Origin: Rariglobus sp967755175
Lineage (GTDB): Bacteria > Verrucomicrobiota > Verrucomicrobiia > Opitutales > Opitutaceae
DNA: 64,000 nucleotides
Direction of reading: 5' to 3'
Assembly: GCA_967755175.1 (NCBI GenBank)
Contig: CBRAFO010000003.1
Location: 1 to 64,000, forward strand
In this document: piece by piece, positions 18,028-27,359 of the stretch
Layout: each line of letters begins with the position of its first letter
Position numbering within the stretch: position 1 is the stretch's first letter
Made by a program: the position numbers and the translations under genes
The notes under the pieces: model-generated
The model's database searches: none
The model's input: the letters and a program-made list of their open reading frames with translations, nothing else
Told to the model about the DNA's origin: nothing

Positions 18028-21000
18028 ATGGCCAAGATCATCCCGTCACCGCTCTACTCCCCTGAACAAGAACACGATGCCTGTGGCGTCGGGTTCATTG
18101 CCAAACTCACGGGCGAACGTTCCTATGACGTCCTCAATCGCGCGATCGCCGCGCTGAAGGCCTTGGCTCACCGCGGCGCCATCGACGCCGATGCAGTCAC
18201 GGGCGACGGCGCGGGCATCCTCACGCAGATCCCCGTTGAGCTCTTCAAGGACTATCTCGCCGAGAAGAAGAAGCCGCTGTTCAAAGACGCCGACCTCGGC
18301 GTTGGCATGATTTTCCTGCCCAAGGGCGACGACTACGCCCAAGCCCACGCCAAGAAGATCGTCGAAGCCGCGGTGAAGGCCGAAGGTCTCGCCTGGCTCG
18401 GCTGGCGCGATGTCCCCACCGATTCCTCCTGCCTCGGTCGCAAGGCCCTCGAGACCCAGCCGCTCATTGTGCAGGCGCTCGTCGCCCGCAAGGACGAGAT
18501 CACCGACGACGAATTCGAGCGTAAGCTCTTCCTCGCTCAGAACTCCGCCGAGCGCCAAGTCATCGAGGCCAAGATCCCCGGCTTCTACGTCTGCTCGTTC
18601 TCCTCGCGCACGATCATCTACAAGGGCCTCCTCACGCCCACCCAGATCCGCAAGTATTTCGTGGACCTGAAGTCGCCGAAGTTCACCACCGCCTTCGCGA
18701 TCTTCCACCAGCGCTACTCGACCAACACGTTCCCCACGTGGCACCTGGCTCACCCGTTCCGCATGATGGCGCACAACGGCGAGATCAACACCATCCGCGG
18801 CAACCGCAACCTCATGCGCGCTCGCGAGAACTCCACCGCTTACGGCGTCTGGGGCGACCGCTTCCAGGACCTGAAGCCGCTCGTGCAGCCCGGCATGTCG
18901 GACTCCGCCTCCTTCGACAACGCCCTCCAGCTCATCACCCTCGGTGGCCGCAGCCCCCTGCACGCCGCGATGCTCATGATGCCGCCCGCCTGGGAAAAGG
19001 ACAAGAAGCTCTCCCCCGAGACGCGCGCCTTCTTCCGTTACCACGCCTGTATGATGGAACCGTGGGACGGTCCCGCCGCCGTGGTCTTCACCGACGGTCG
19101 CACCATCGGCGCCGCCCTTGACCGCAACGGTCTCCGCCCGGCCCGCTACAAGATTTTCGACGACGGCTACTTCATCTTGGCCTCCGAAGCCGGCCTCGTG
19201 CACGACTTCCCCGGCAAGGTCGTCGAAGCCGGCCGCCTCGGGCCCGGTCGCATGCTCGCGCTCGACTTGGTTGAACATAAGTTCCTCCGCGACGAAGACG
19301 TGAAGGCCCGCTTCACCGCCGATCCGCATTTCAAGCAGTGGTGCGAAGAACACCTCGTTAACCTGCACAAGGTCGCCAAGGCCCCCGCCGCCGCCGAGCC
19401 CGCCGCTCCCTCCGTCGCCGCCCAGATCGCCTTCGGCTGCGACAACGACGAAACCGAACTCGTCCTCACGCCCCTCGCCGAAGGCCTTGAGCCCACCGGT
19501 TCGATGGGTGATGACACCCCGCTCGCCGTTCTCTCCCGCCGTCCGCGCCTGCTCTACACGTATTTCAAGCAGCTCTTCGCGCAGGTCACCAACCCCCCGA
19601 TCGACTCCATCCGCGAAAAAGCGGTCATGTCGCTCACCGGTTACCTCGGCGGCCGTCTCGGCCTCTTCGAGGAATTCCCGAAGACCACCGGCTTCGTCGA
19701 ACTCGATTCGCCCGTCCTCTTCGACCACGAAATCGTTACCCTCTTCGACGTTCCTTTCCTCAAGAACCGCGTCGTCCGCCTGAGCGGCCTCTTCGACGTG
19801 GCCAAGGGTCCCGAAGGCCTCGAAGTTGCCCTCAAGGAACTCGCCGCCCGCGCCCAAGCCGCCGTCGAGCAGAACAACGCCAAGGTCCTCATCCTCTCCG
19901 ACAAGGGTGCGACCGCCGACAAGGCCGCCATCCCGATGCTCCTCGCCGTCGGTGCGGTCAACCAGCAGCTCGTGCGCGCCGGCCTCCGCCTCAAGTGCGA
20001 CCTCGTCGCCGAAACTGGCGAAGCCCGTGACGTCCACCACCTGGCCACGCTCCTCGGCTTCGGCGTCAACGCCGTCAACCCCTACCTCGCGCTCGACGTC
20101 GTTGCGTCCATCGCCGCCTCCGGCAAGACCGTCAAGCCCGTCACCGCCGAGCAGGCCCGCGTCAACTACAAGACCGCCATCGACGCCGGCCTCCTCAAGG
20201 TCATGGCCAAGATGGGCATCTCCACGCTGCTCAGCTACCGCGGCGCCCAGATGTTCGAAGCCCTCGGCGTCTCGCACAAAGTCATCGAAGAGTGCTTCAC
20301 CGGCACCCCGTCGCCCATCGGCGGCATCGGTTACGCGCAGATCGCCGAAGAGGCCCTCCGCCGCCACGCCCGCGCCTTTGCCGCTCCGGCTGGAGACCCG
20401 ACGACCCCGTCGGGTCCGGCCGACCTCGGCAACGAAGGCTACTACCGCGTCAACAAGAAGGGCGAAGGCGAGTTCCACGGTTGGAACCCCAAGGTCGTCT
20501 CCTCGATGAACAAGTTCGTCCGCGCCGGCACCCAGGAAGCCTACGGCGAATGGAAGACCAACGCCGACGAACACCAACCCGTCTCCATCAAAGACCTCCT
20601 CAAGATCCGCTTTGACGGCGCGAAGGCCATCCCGCTCGACGAAGTCGAAGCCATCGACGACATCCGCAAGCGTTTCACCACGGCCGGCATGTCCCTCGGC
20701 GCGCTCTCGCCCGAGATGCACGAAGCCCTCGCCATCGCGATGAACCGCATCGGCGGCAAATCCAACTCCGGCGAAGGCGGCGAAGATCCGGATCGTTTCA
20801 ACGTCCGCGAGAACGGCGACAACGCCAACTCCGCCATCAAGCAAGTCGCCTCCGGCCGCTTCGGTGTCACCGCCGCCTACCTCTCCTCCGCCAAGGAAAT
20901 CGAGATCAAGATGGCCCAAGGCGCGAAGCCCGGCGAAGGCGGCCAGCTGCCCGGCGCCAAGGTCACCCCGCTCATCGCTCGTCTCCGTTACAGCGTGCCC

Positions 21001-22581
21001 GGCGTCACCCTCATCTCGCCGCCCCCGCACCACGACATCTACTCGATCGAAGACTTGGCCCAGCTGATCTTCGACCTGAAGGAAGTGAACCCGCGCGCCA
21101 AGGTCTGCGTGAAGCTCGTGTCCTCGTCCGGCGTCGGCACCGTCGCCGCCGGCGTGGCCAAGGCCTACGCTGACGTCGTCCTCGTCTCCGGTCATGACGG
21201 TGGCACCGGCGCGTCGCCGCTCGCTTCCATCAAGAACGCCGGCTCCGTCTGGGAAATCGGCGTCGCCGAAGCCCACCAGGTGCTGATGATGAACCAGCTC
21301 CGCGGACGCGTCGTCCTCCGCACCGACGGCGGCATGAAGACCGGCCGTGACATCGTCATCGCCGCCCTCCTCGGCGCCGAAGAGTTCAACTTCGGCACCG
21401 CCGCCCTCATCGCCGGCGGCTGCGCGATGTTCCGTGTTTGCCATCTGAATACCTGCCCGGTCGGTGTCGCCACGCAGCGCGAAGACCTCCGCGCCAAGTT
21501 CCGCGGCAAGCCCGAGAACATCATCAACTTCTTCAACGCCGTCGCTGAAGACGTCCGCCACTACCTCGCCAAGCTCGGCGCGCGCAACCTCAACGAAATC
21601 ATCGGCCGCGTGGATCTCCTCGAGCAGATCGACGATCCCGCCAACCCGAAGACCAAGTTGGTCAACCTCGCCGGCCTCCTCCACAACCCCGATCCCTCGG
21701 GCGAGATGGACCGCTACCACACCCGCGAGCGCAACGAACGCTTCGGTGGCGAAGGCTCTCTGGATGAAGCCATCCTTCAAGAAGCCCGCGACGTCATCCT
21801 CGGCGAATCCGCCCGCCTCGTCGCCCGCTACAAAGTCACCAACGTCAACCGCGACGTGGGAACCCAGCTCTCTGGCCAAATCGCTTACCAACACGGTAAC
21901 GAAGGCCTCCCCGCCGGCACCATCGACCTCACGTTCACCGGTTCCGCCGGTCAGTCGTTCGGTGCGTTCCTCGTCAATGGCCTCCGCCTCACGCTCATCG
22001 GCGAAGCCAACGACTACGTCGGCAAAGGCATCAACGGCGGCGAGATCATCATCCGCCCGAAGCCGTCTGAGACGTTCCAGTGGCAGGCCCAGTCGATCCT
22101 CGGCAACACCTGCTTGTATGGTGCGACCGGCGGCACGCTGTTCGCAGCAGGCCGCGCCGGCGAACGCTTCGGCGTCCGCAATTCCGGAGCGACCGCAGTG
22201 GTCGAAGGCGTGGGCGACCACGGCTGCGAATACATGACGGGCGGTCTCGTGGTTATCCTCGGCCCGACCGGCACCAACTTCGGTGCGGGTATGTCCGGCG
22301 GCTTGGCTTTCGTTTACGACGCGAAGGACACGTTCTCCGAAAACATCAACCCGGCGATGATTGGCTTGGAGCGCCTGAACACGCAGGAGGAAATCGACAG
22401 CCTCAAGAAGCTGATCCAAACGCACTTCAAGATCACCGCCAGCCCCCACGCGCAGAGCTTGGTGGAGAACTGGGAAAAGGCCGTCAGCAAGTTCTGGAAA
22501 GTCGTCCCGCATCCCCCGACCGCCGACACCCCGAAGCCCGTTTACAGCTTCGACGCCGCCAAGATGCCCGTCGCGATCTGA
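18028..22581 (+). CDS. gltB: Glutamate synthase, large (alpha) subunit
   Basis: Transfers the amide of glutamine to 2-oxoglutarate. The ATG at 18028 gives MAKIIPSPLYSPEQEHDACG; Cys19 would become the N-terminal nucleophile of the class II amidotransferase domain after propeptide removal. The central and FMN-binding synthase domains follow (for example SGHDGGTGASPLASIKNAG). The 3Fe-4S cluster cysteines fit CX5CX4C at about residues 1132, 1138 and 1143 (CHLNTCPVGVAT). The C-terminal GXGXG beta-helix domain is complete. Length is 1517 residues, as expected. The small subunit gltD is not adjacent and must be elsewhere if NADPH is used. Confidence 0.98.
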   Translation: MAKIIPSPLYSPEQEHDACGVGFIAKLTGERSYDVLNRAIAALKALAHRGAIDADAVTGDGAGILTQIPVELFKDYLAEKKKPLFKDADLGVGMIFLPKGDDYAQAHAKKIVEAAVKAEGLAWLGWRDVPTDSSCLGRKALETQPLIVQALVARKDEITDDEFERKLFLAQNSAERQVIEAKIPGFYVCSFSSRTIIYKGLLTPTQIRKYFVDLKSPKFTTAFAIFHQRYSTNTFPTWHLAHPFRMMAHNGEINTIRGNRNLMRARENSTAYGVWGDRFQDLKPLVQPGMSDSASFDNALQLITLGGRSPLHAAMLMMPPAWEKDKKLSPETRAFFRYHACMMEPWDGPAAVVFTDGRTIGAALDRNGLRPARYKIFDDGYFILASEAGLVHDFPGKVVEAGRLGPGRMLALDLVEHKFLRDEDVKARFTADPHFKQWCEEHLVNLHKVAKAPAAAEPAAPSVAAQIAFGCDNDETELVLTPLAEGLEPTGSMGDDTPLAVLSRRPRLLYTYFKQLFAQVTNPPIDSIREKAVMSLTGYLGGRLGLFEEFPKTTGFVELDSPVLFDHEIVTLFDVPFLKNRVVRLSGLFDVAKGPEGLEVALKELAARAQAAVEQNNAKVLILSDKGATADKAAIPMLLAVGAVNQQLVRAGLRLKCDLVAETGEARDVHHLATLLGFGVNAVNPYLALDVVASIAASGKTVKPVTAEQARVNYKTAIDAGLLKVMAKMGISTLLSYRGAQMFEALGVSHKVIEECFTGTPSPIGGIGYAQIAEEALRRHARAFAAPAGDPTTPSGPADLGNEGYYRVNKKGEGEFHGWNPKVVSSMNKFVRAGTQEAYGEWKTNADEHQPVSIKDLLKIRFDGAKAIPLDEVEAIDDIRKRFTTAGMSLGALSPEMHEALAIAMNRIGGKSNSGEGGEDPDRFNVRENGDNANSAIKQVASGRFGVTAAYLSSAKEIEIKMAQGAKPGEGGQLPGAKVTPLIARLRYSVPGVTLISPPPHHDIYSIEDLAQLIFDLKEVNPRAKVCVKLVSSSGVGTVAAGVAKAYADVVLVSGHDGGTGASPLASIKNAGSVWEIGVAEAHQVLMMNQLRGRVVLRTDGGMKTGRDIVIAALLGAEEFNFGTAALIAGGCAMFRVCHLNTCPVGVATQREDLRAKFRGKPENIINFFNAVAEDVRHYLAKLGARNLNEIIGRVDLLEQIDDPANPKTKLVNLAGLLHNPDPSGEMDRYHTRERNERFGGEGSLDEAILQEARDVILGESARLVARYKVTNVNRDVGTQLSGQIAYQHGNEGLPAGTIDLTFTGSAGQSFGAFLVNGLRLTLIGEANDYVGKGINGGEIIIRPKPSETFQWQAQSILGNTCLYGATGGTLFAAGRAGERFGVRNSGATAVVEGVGDHGCEYMTGGLVVILGPTGTNFGAGMSGGLAFVYDAKDTFSENINPAMIGLERLNTQEEIDSLKKLIQTHFKITASPHAQSLVENWEKAVSKFWKVVPHPPTADTPKPVYSFDAAKMPVAI

Positions 22582-22630
22582 TCGCCTGATCCCAAGTCAC
22601 ATAGCCCCCGAGCTCATCGCTCAGGGACCC

Positions 22631-22662
22631 AAGCCGCGCCCCAAAAGGGCGCGGCTTTTTTT
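22631..22662 (+). terminator. Terminator of gltB
   Basis: AAGCCGCGCCC pairs with GGGCGCGGCTT, followed by seven T, 50 bp after the gltB stop codon. Confidence 0.92.
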
Positions 22663-22935
22663 GTCGGCTAAATTCGCAGAAGGCGTGACTGCGACCCGAT
22701 TCCCCGAGGGCCTCGATTTGTAAGTCGAGTGAAGCTGCCGTTTGGCCGCTTCCTTCCCCAATCCCATTACGCATCTAACCATTGGGAATTCAGATCCATG
22801 AGAATTTTAAAAAATGGCTTCAAAATTGCACTTACGCGTTGACTGCCATTTGCAGGACCGGGCACAAAGACCGTAACTACGTCCATTTCACGTCTATTGC
22901 GCCGCTCCACCGAGCATATCGCATCATCCCACATC
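22663..22935. other. Intergenic region before the fibre-RHS block
   Basis: About 270 bp after the gltB terminator. The last 150 bp are noticeably more AT-rich. They contain TTGACT near 22839 as a possible -35 element, but no convincing -10 partner. No gene was recognised here. Confidence 0.4.
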
Positions 22936-25900
22936 ATGAACTTGCACCTCTCCCGCACGCTTCTTCGCACCTTATCCTTGGCTGCTATTTCCCTGCCCGT
23001 CGCCGCCTCGGCCGAGGTCCTTGACGACAGCCTTTTTATCAATGGGAGCCTCGATGTATCAGGCACAACTGCTGTTGAAGAGCTGTCGGCCAGCCATGTT
23101 CTTTCCGCGAGTGCCCAAGGAGATTCCGCTTTTTACGGGCGCCAGCTCGGGGATACCTTCACGAATTCGCAGCCTATATTTCAGGCAGTGAGCGATCACC
23201 CCAACGGCTTAGCCAATTGGTTCTTCCGTGGGACCATTGGTGGACCTGAAGGAACCGAAACCTTTTCCATCCGTGCCGACGGACAAATTACATCCGCAAA
23301 TCTGGCCGGCAGCGGCACTTCCCCTTTGGGTGTAAATGCCGACGGCACGTTGACGCGCCTCTCTTCGTTCACGACAGGTGCGGGCAATGTCGGCTTGGGA
23401 ACAAGCACGCCTAACCAACAGCTTGAAATCGGCTCCAATGGCGGCATCGGTTTTTCCGGGCCCACCCTAAATTCCTTAGATAAAAAACTCTATTCACCTG
23501 CCGACGGCGATTTGGAATGGATGACCAACAACTACGCCAATCGCCATGGCTTCGGTATTTCAAACCAAGGAAGTAAACTCGTCTATCTAAACACAGCCGG
23601 TGACTCTTATTTTAATGGAGGCAATGTAGGCATCGGGAAAATCGATCCACAGGCAAAACTTGATGTATGCAGTGATGGCCTGTCTGGTGCCGTAAATCCG
23701 GCTTCAAATAATTTTACCGCCATTTTCAGAAACGGGACCCCGGATGATTCAGGTTATGCAGGTATTTCTATGCGTGGCTATAATTCGAATGGGTTTCCGT
23801 ATGCCGCCTCAATTACCGCATCATCAGGCTCCCAATATCGGTCAAATCTTGACCTGACAAATGTCGCCGATGAATTCGGGCAAGGCCAAATTCGATTTAA
23901 TACGCAGAGCGCAGTCGATGCGGTCACACGAACCCAGATGGTGATCGATTACAACGGTAACGTGGGTATTGGCACGACGATACCCACAGCGAAGCTTGAA
24001 GTGGCGGGGGACATAAAAACCGAGATAGCGCCTGACTATCCAGTAGGCATACAGGTGGGCGCAGAAGGCCATGAACGCCCCCGGATCGGATTTCATGTAT
24101 CTGACAATAGCCGTCGCTTCAAACTAGAGCTGAACGACATCAATACACCGAATGAGCGCTTAGGGATATTCTCGTTAAATGGCGGCGCTTGGGCCGAAAC
24201 CGAAGTCTTTACGGTCAACAAAGGTGGCAATGTCGGCATCGGCACGATTAGTCCGACGGCCAAGCTCGACGTGGTGGGCGATGCCAAGGTCAGTGGCGCG
24301 CTTACGGTGGCCGGCGCTTCCGTGCTCACAACCACAAGCACTTCGGTCGTTCAAACGACCGCCATCCAAACCCTGACAAATAAAACCCTGCAGAGCGTAT
24401 CTCTTGCCGGGACAACGACCACATCGGGCAATGTCGGGATTCAGACGACGACACCCCAAGGTGCGCTGACGATTGGTGCCGGGCAATTGACTGCACCGGT
24501 CGGGTCAGCCACGGCCCCCTCCTACACGTTTAATAGCAACCTGAACACGGGCCTCTATAGTAGCGGGACGAACTCCGTTTCCATTGCCACCAATGGCATT
24601 GAGCGCTTTCGGGTGTATGGCACCGGAAACTTCGCGAGTGATGATTTCGCAAACCTCCCCGGCGTGGTCGGGAACGGGTCCTACAAATCGTTTCACCTAG
24701 CGTCGCCGACTGTGAAGGGATCAACCATGATCTCGATGGCTTCCCGGAATTTCAGCACAGCGTTTCTGGGCGACCGGATGGGCGACTTTATCATCGGTAA
24801 CGAGGGCGCGCGGCCGATCATCTTCAAAAACGGGATGATTTATAATAATTCCGACACGCTTAATACGGGCACCGAGCAGATGAGAATCGATGGGAACGGC
24901 AACGTCGGCATTGGCACCGCTTCGCCTACGGCCAAGCTTCAGGTGGCGGGTAATGTGAACGTGCAGAGCGATTTGACGGCCAGCCATGTGATTTCTAATA
25001 GCAGCCAAGGTAATTCGGCTTTCGTAGGAACTCAGCTCGGCACGGGTTTTATCAATCCACAGGCTATCTATACGGCCAACACCGAAAATCCGACTCCGGG
25101 GTCGCTCAATTATTTTTTTAAGGGAGTGAAGGCGGGCACACAAACTGTAGCCATTGACAGTGATGGCAGCGCAACCTTCGGCAAGGGCGGTGCGGCAATC
25201 CGCTCATGGACTGTGCCCGTAACCGCAGACGGTCCAGTCGCGCTCACCAGCGGAACGAATCGTTGGAATGGAATATATATTCTTAATTGGGAAGGGCCCA
25301 ATCGGTCTCATAATATCGTATTTGCCGCGACCGGCCAGCAATTCGAAGGGGCGAACATTACCGTGCTCAGTGAGCGTGCCTACAACGGAGCTCCGGTGTT
25401 GACTGATTTGAGAATCATGCAATCGGCCGACGGAGCCAATCAGCAGCTTGTTGTCACTATCGCCAACCGGAATGGCGGTGTAGGCAATGCTACGGTTTCC
25501 TATTACGGCTCTGAGCCCAATGTCAGTTTCCCTCGTGATCAGGCTATTTACCCCAACCGGGTTTCCATCGTCAGTAATTTGGCAGGCTCTGGCCCGATCT
25601 CCACGGGCAATGTAGGGATAGGCGATACCGCATCGGCATTGTCTCCTGCGTGGAAGAGCGCGGAAGTGATCGGCCAGAGTGGGTTCGATAAAGTCGTGAT
25701 TGGCCCCTTGGCCAGCACTTACACGGGGGCCACCATTGGCGCGCATAGCACGGCGCTTAACGCATGGGCGGATCTCAATGTGGCGGGAAGCCAGCTTGTT
25801 TTCAGGACCGATGGGGAGACGGAAGCGGCGCGGATGACGACAGGTGGTGTTTATGGGGCGTTTGACGTGAGCCGGCAAATTGTCATTGAGCAGAAAAAGT

Positions 25901-27339
25901 TTGGAGGTCCTGCCGGACTTCTTATCAAAGGAATGGCGCCGAGTTATAATTGGCCTGTAATTGGCTTTTCAACGCAGACGTGGGCAGGTGATGATGTGGT
26001 TGGTGCACAAATCGTCAGCCAGATCATGAATAATGCGCCCGGTGCCGAGGCGATGGATTTATATTTTACGACAGCTTCAATGGGCAATCCTATTGAACGT
26101 TTACGGATAACTGCCGGCGGTAATGTGGGTATCGGCACCTCAACACCGGCCGCTAAACTGGAAGTTGTAGGCGATGTGAAGACCGAAATAGCTCCAGGCT
26201 ATAAGGTGGGTGTCCAAGTGGGTGCAGAGGGGGCCGAACGGCCTCGCATAGGATTCCATGTATCCGATGACAGCCGCCGCTTTAAAATTGAGGTAAATGA
26301 TATTAATAGCCCCAGTGAGCGCTTGGGCTTTTTCTCTTTGAATGGAGGAGCTTGGGCGGAAACAGAGGTCTTTACCGTAAATAAAGGTGGTAACGTCGGC
26401 ATCGGCACCATCAGCCCTGCGGCCAAGCTCGACGTTGTCGGCAATGCCAAGGTTTCCGGCACACTCACAGTCGGCGGCACGCCGGTGCTTACGACTACCG
26501 GCAACGGGGCTGGTCTGACCGGCCTGAATGCCGCTCAACTTACGACCGGCACCGTGCCGACTACGGCGCTTCCCGCCTCGGTCGTGCAGACGACGACGGC
26601 CCAAACATTGAGCAATAAGACGCTCCAAAACGTATCACTCACCGGGACAACGACCACGTCGGGTAATGTAGGTATTCAGACCACGACGCCCCAAAGCGCA
26701 CTGACTCTCGGTAGTGGCCAGTTGACCGTGCCCGCAGGTTCGTCAGCGGCCCCGTCCTACACGTTTAACGATAATCTAAATACAGGCCTCTATAGCAGCG
26801 GGACGAACTCCGTTTCATTCGCTACCAATGGGATTGAGCGCTTTCGCGTGTATAGCACGGGGAATTTCGCGAGCGATGATTTTGCGAACCTTCCCGGGGT
26901 GGTCGGAAATGGCACCTATAAGTCGTTTCACCTAGCGTCGCCGGGCGTCAAGGGATCAACCATGATCTCGATGGCTTCCCGCAATTTCAGCACCGCATTC
27001 CTAGGTGACCGGATGGGCGACTTTATCATCGGTAACGAAGGCGCGCGCCCGATTATCTTCAAAAACGGGATGGTTTATAAAAATTCCGACACGCTCAATA
27101 CAGGCACCGAGCAGATGCGGATAGACGCCAGCGGCAACGTCGGCCTTGGCACGACCGTCCCCGCTGAAAAACTGGACGTGACCGGTAACGCCAAGGTGTC
27201 CGGCACAGTCTCAGCGGCTGCCGTCACCACGACCACTCTGACTGTAAACACCGTCACGGTGAAAGCCGTCCTGCGTATCCCGCCCGCCGGCGACCTCTCC
27301 ATGGGAAGTTTTGCCTCCGGCACCAATCCGGCCAATTAA
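22936..27339 (+). CDS. Secreted fibre-like repeat protein
   Basis: A 1467-residue protein starting with a signal peptide (MNLHLSRTLLRTLSLAAISL, then PVAASAEV). The body is made of repeated GNVGIGTxxPxAKLxVxG motifs, known from phage tail fibres and from surface proteins that often end in a peptidase S74 chaperone domain. No S74 domain is visible; the end is SMGSFASGTNPAN. A block of about 330 residues is duplicated: DNA 23961-24957 resembles 26121-27183, including the shared stretch ETEVFTVNKGGNVGIGTISP. A shorter module (SASHVLS / TASHVIS) also recurs. It ends 20 bp before the RHS gene, suggesting one transcript. A surface adhesin or fibre is the most plausible role. Confidence 0.75.
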   Translation: MNLHLSRTLLRTLSLAAISLPVAASAEVLDDSLFINGSLDVSGTTAVEELSASHVLSASAQGDSAFYGRQLGDTFTNSQPIFQAVSDHPNGLANWFFRGTIGGPEGTETFSIRADGQITSANLAGSGTSPLGVNADGTLTRLSSFTTGAGNVGLGTSTPNQQLEIGSNGGIGFSGPTLNSLDKKLYSPADGDLEWMTNNYANRHGFGISNQGSKLVYLNTAGDSYFNGGNVGIGKIDPQAKLDVCSDGLSGAVNPASNNFTAIFRNGTPDDSGYAGISMRGYNSNGFPYAASITASSGSQYRSNLDLTNVADEFGQGQIRFNTQSAVDAVTRTQMVIDYNGNVGIGTTIPTAKLEVAGDIKTEIAPDYPVGIQVGAEGHERPRIGFHVSDNSRRFKLELNDINTPNERLGIFSLNGGAWAETEVFTVNKGGNVGIGTISPTAKLDVVGDAKVSGALTVAGASVLTTTSTSVVQTTAIQTLTNKTLQSVSLAGTTTTSGNVGIQTTTPQGALTIGAGQLTAPVGSATAPSYTFNSNLNTGLYSSGTNSVSIATNGIERFRVYGTGNFASDDFANLPGVVGNGSYKSFHLASPTVKGSTMISMASRNFSTAFLGDRMGDFIIGNEGARPIIFKNGMIYNNSDTLNTGTEQMRIDGNGNVGIGTASPTAKLQVAGNVNVQSDLTASHVISNSSQGNSAFVGTQLGTGFINPQAIYTANTENPTPGSLNYFFKGVKAGTQTVAIDSDGSATFGKGGAAIRSWTVPVTADGPVALTSGTNRWNGIYILNWEGPNRSHNIVFAATGQQFEGANITVLSERAYNGAPVLTDLRIMQSADGANQQLVVTIANRNGGVGNATVSYYGSEPNVSFPRDQAIYPNRVSIVSNLAGSGPISTGNVGIGDTASALSPAWKSAEVIGQSGFDKVVIGPLASTYTGATIGAHSTALNAWADLNVAGSQLVFRTDGETEAARMTTGGVYGAFDVSRQIVIEQKKFGGPAGLLIKGMAPSYNWPVIGFSTQTWAGDDVVGAQIVSQIMNNAPGAEAMDLYFTTASMGNPIERLRITAGGNVGIGTSTPAAKLEVVGDVKTEIAPGYKVGVQVGAEGAERPRIGFHVSDDSRRFKIEVNDINSPSERLGFFSLNGGAWAETEVFTVNKGGNVGIGTISPAAKLDVVGNAKVSGTLTVGGTPVLTTTGNGAGLTGLNAAQLTTGTVPTTALPASVVQTTTAQTLSNKTLQNVSLTGTTTTSGNVGIQTTTPQSALTLGSGQLTVPAGSSAAPSYTFNDNLNTGLYSSGTNSVSFATNGIERFRVYSTGNFASDDFANLPGVVGNGTYKSFHLASPGVKGSTMISMASRNFSTAFLGDRMGDFIIGNEGARPIIFKNGMVYKNSDTLNTGTEQMRIDASGNVGLGTTVPAEKLDVTGNAKVSGTVSAAAVTTTTLTVNTVTVKAVLRIPPAGDLSMGSFASGTNPAN

Positions 27340-27359
27340 GCCCCCATCGCCGACATCCC

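Noticed and set aside
18046..22512. Very long open frame on the minus strand opposite gltB
   Set aside because: It is Gly/Glu/Val/Asp-rich antisense translation caused by GC-biased codon use in gltB, and resembles no protein. gltB on the plus strand has all catalytic motifs.
22936..27339. Prophage tail fibre as part of a prophage
   Set aside because: No capsid, terminase, integrase or tail genes nearby, and the protein has a Sec signal peptide.
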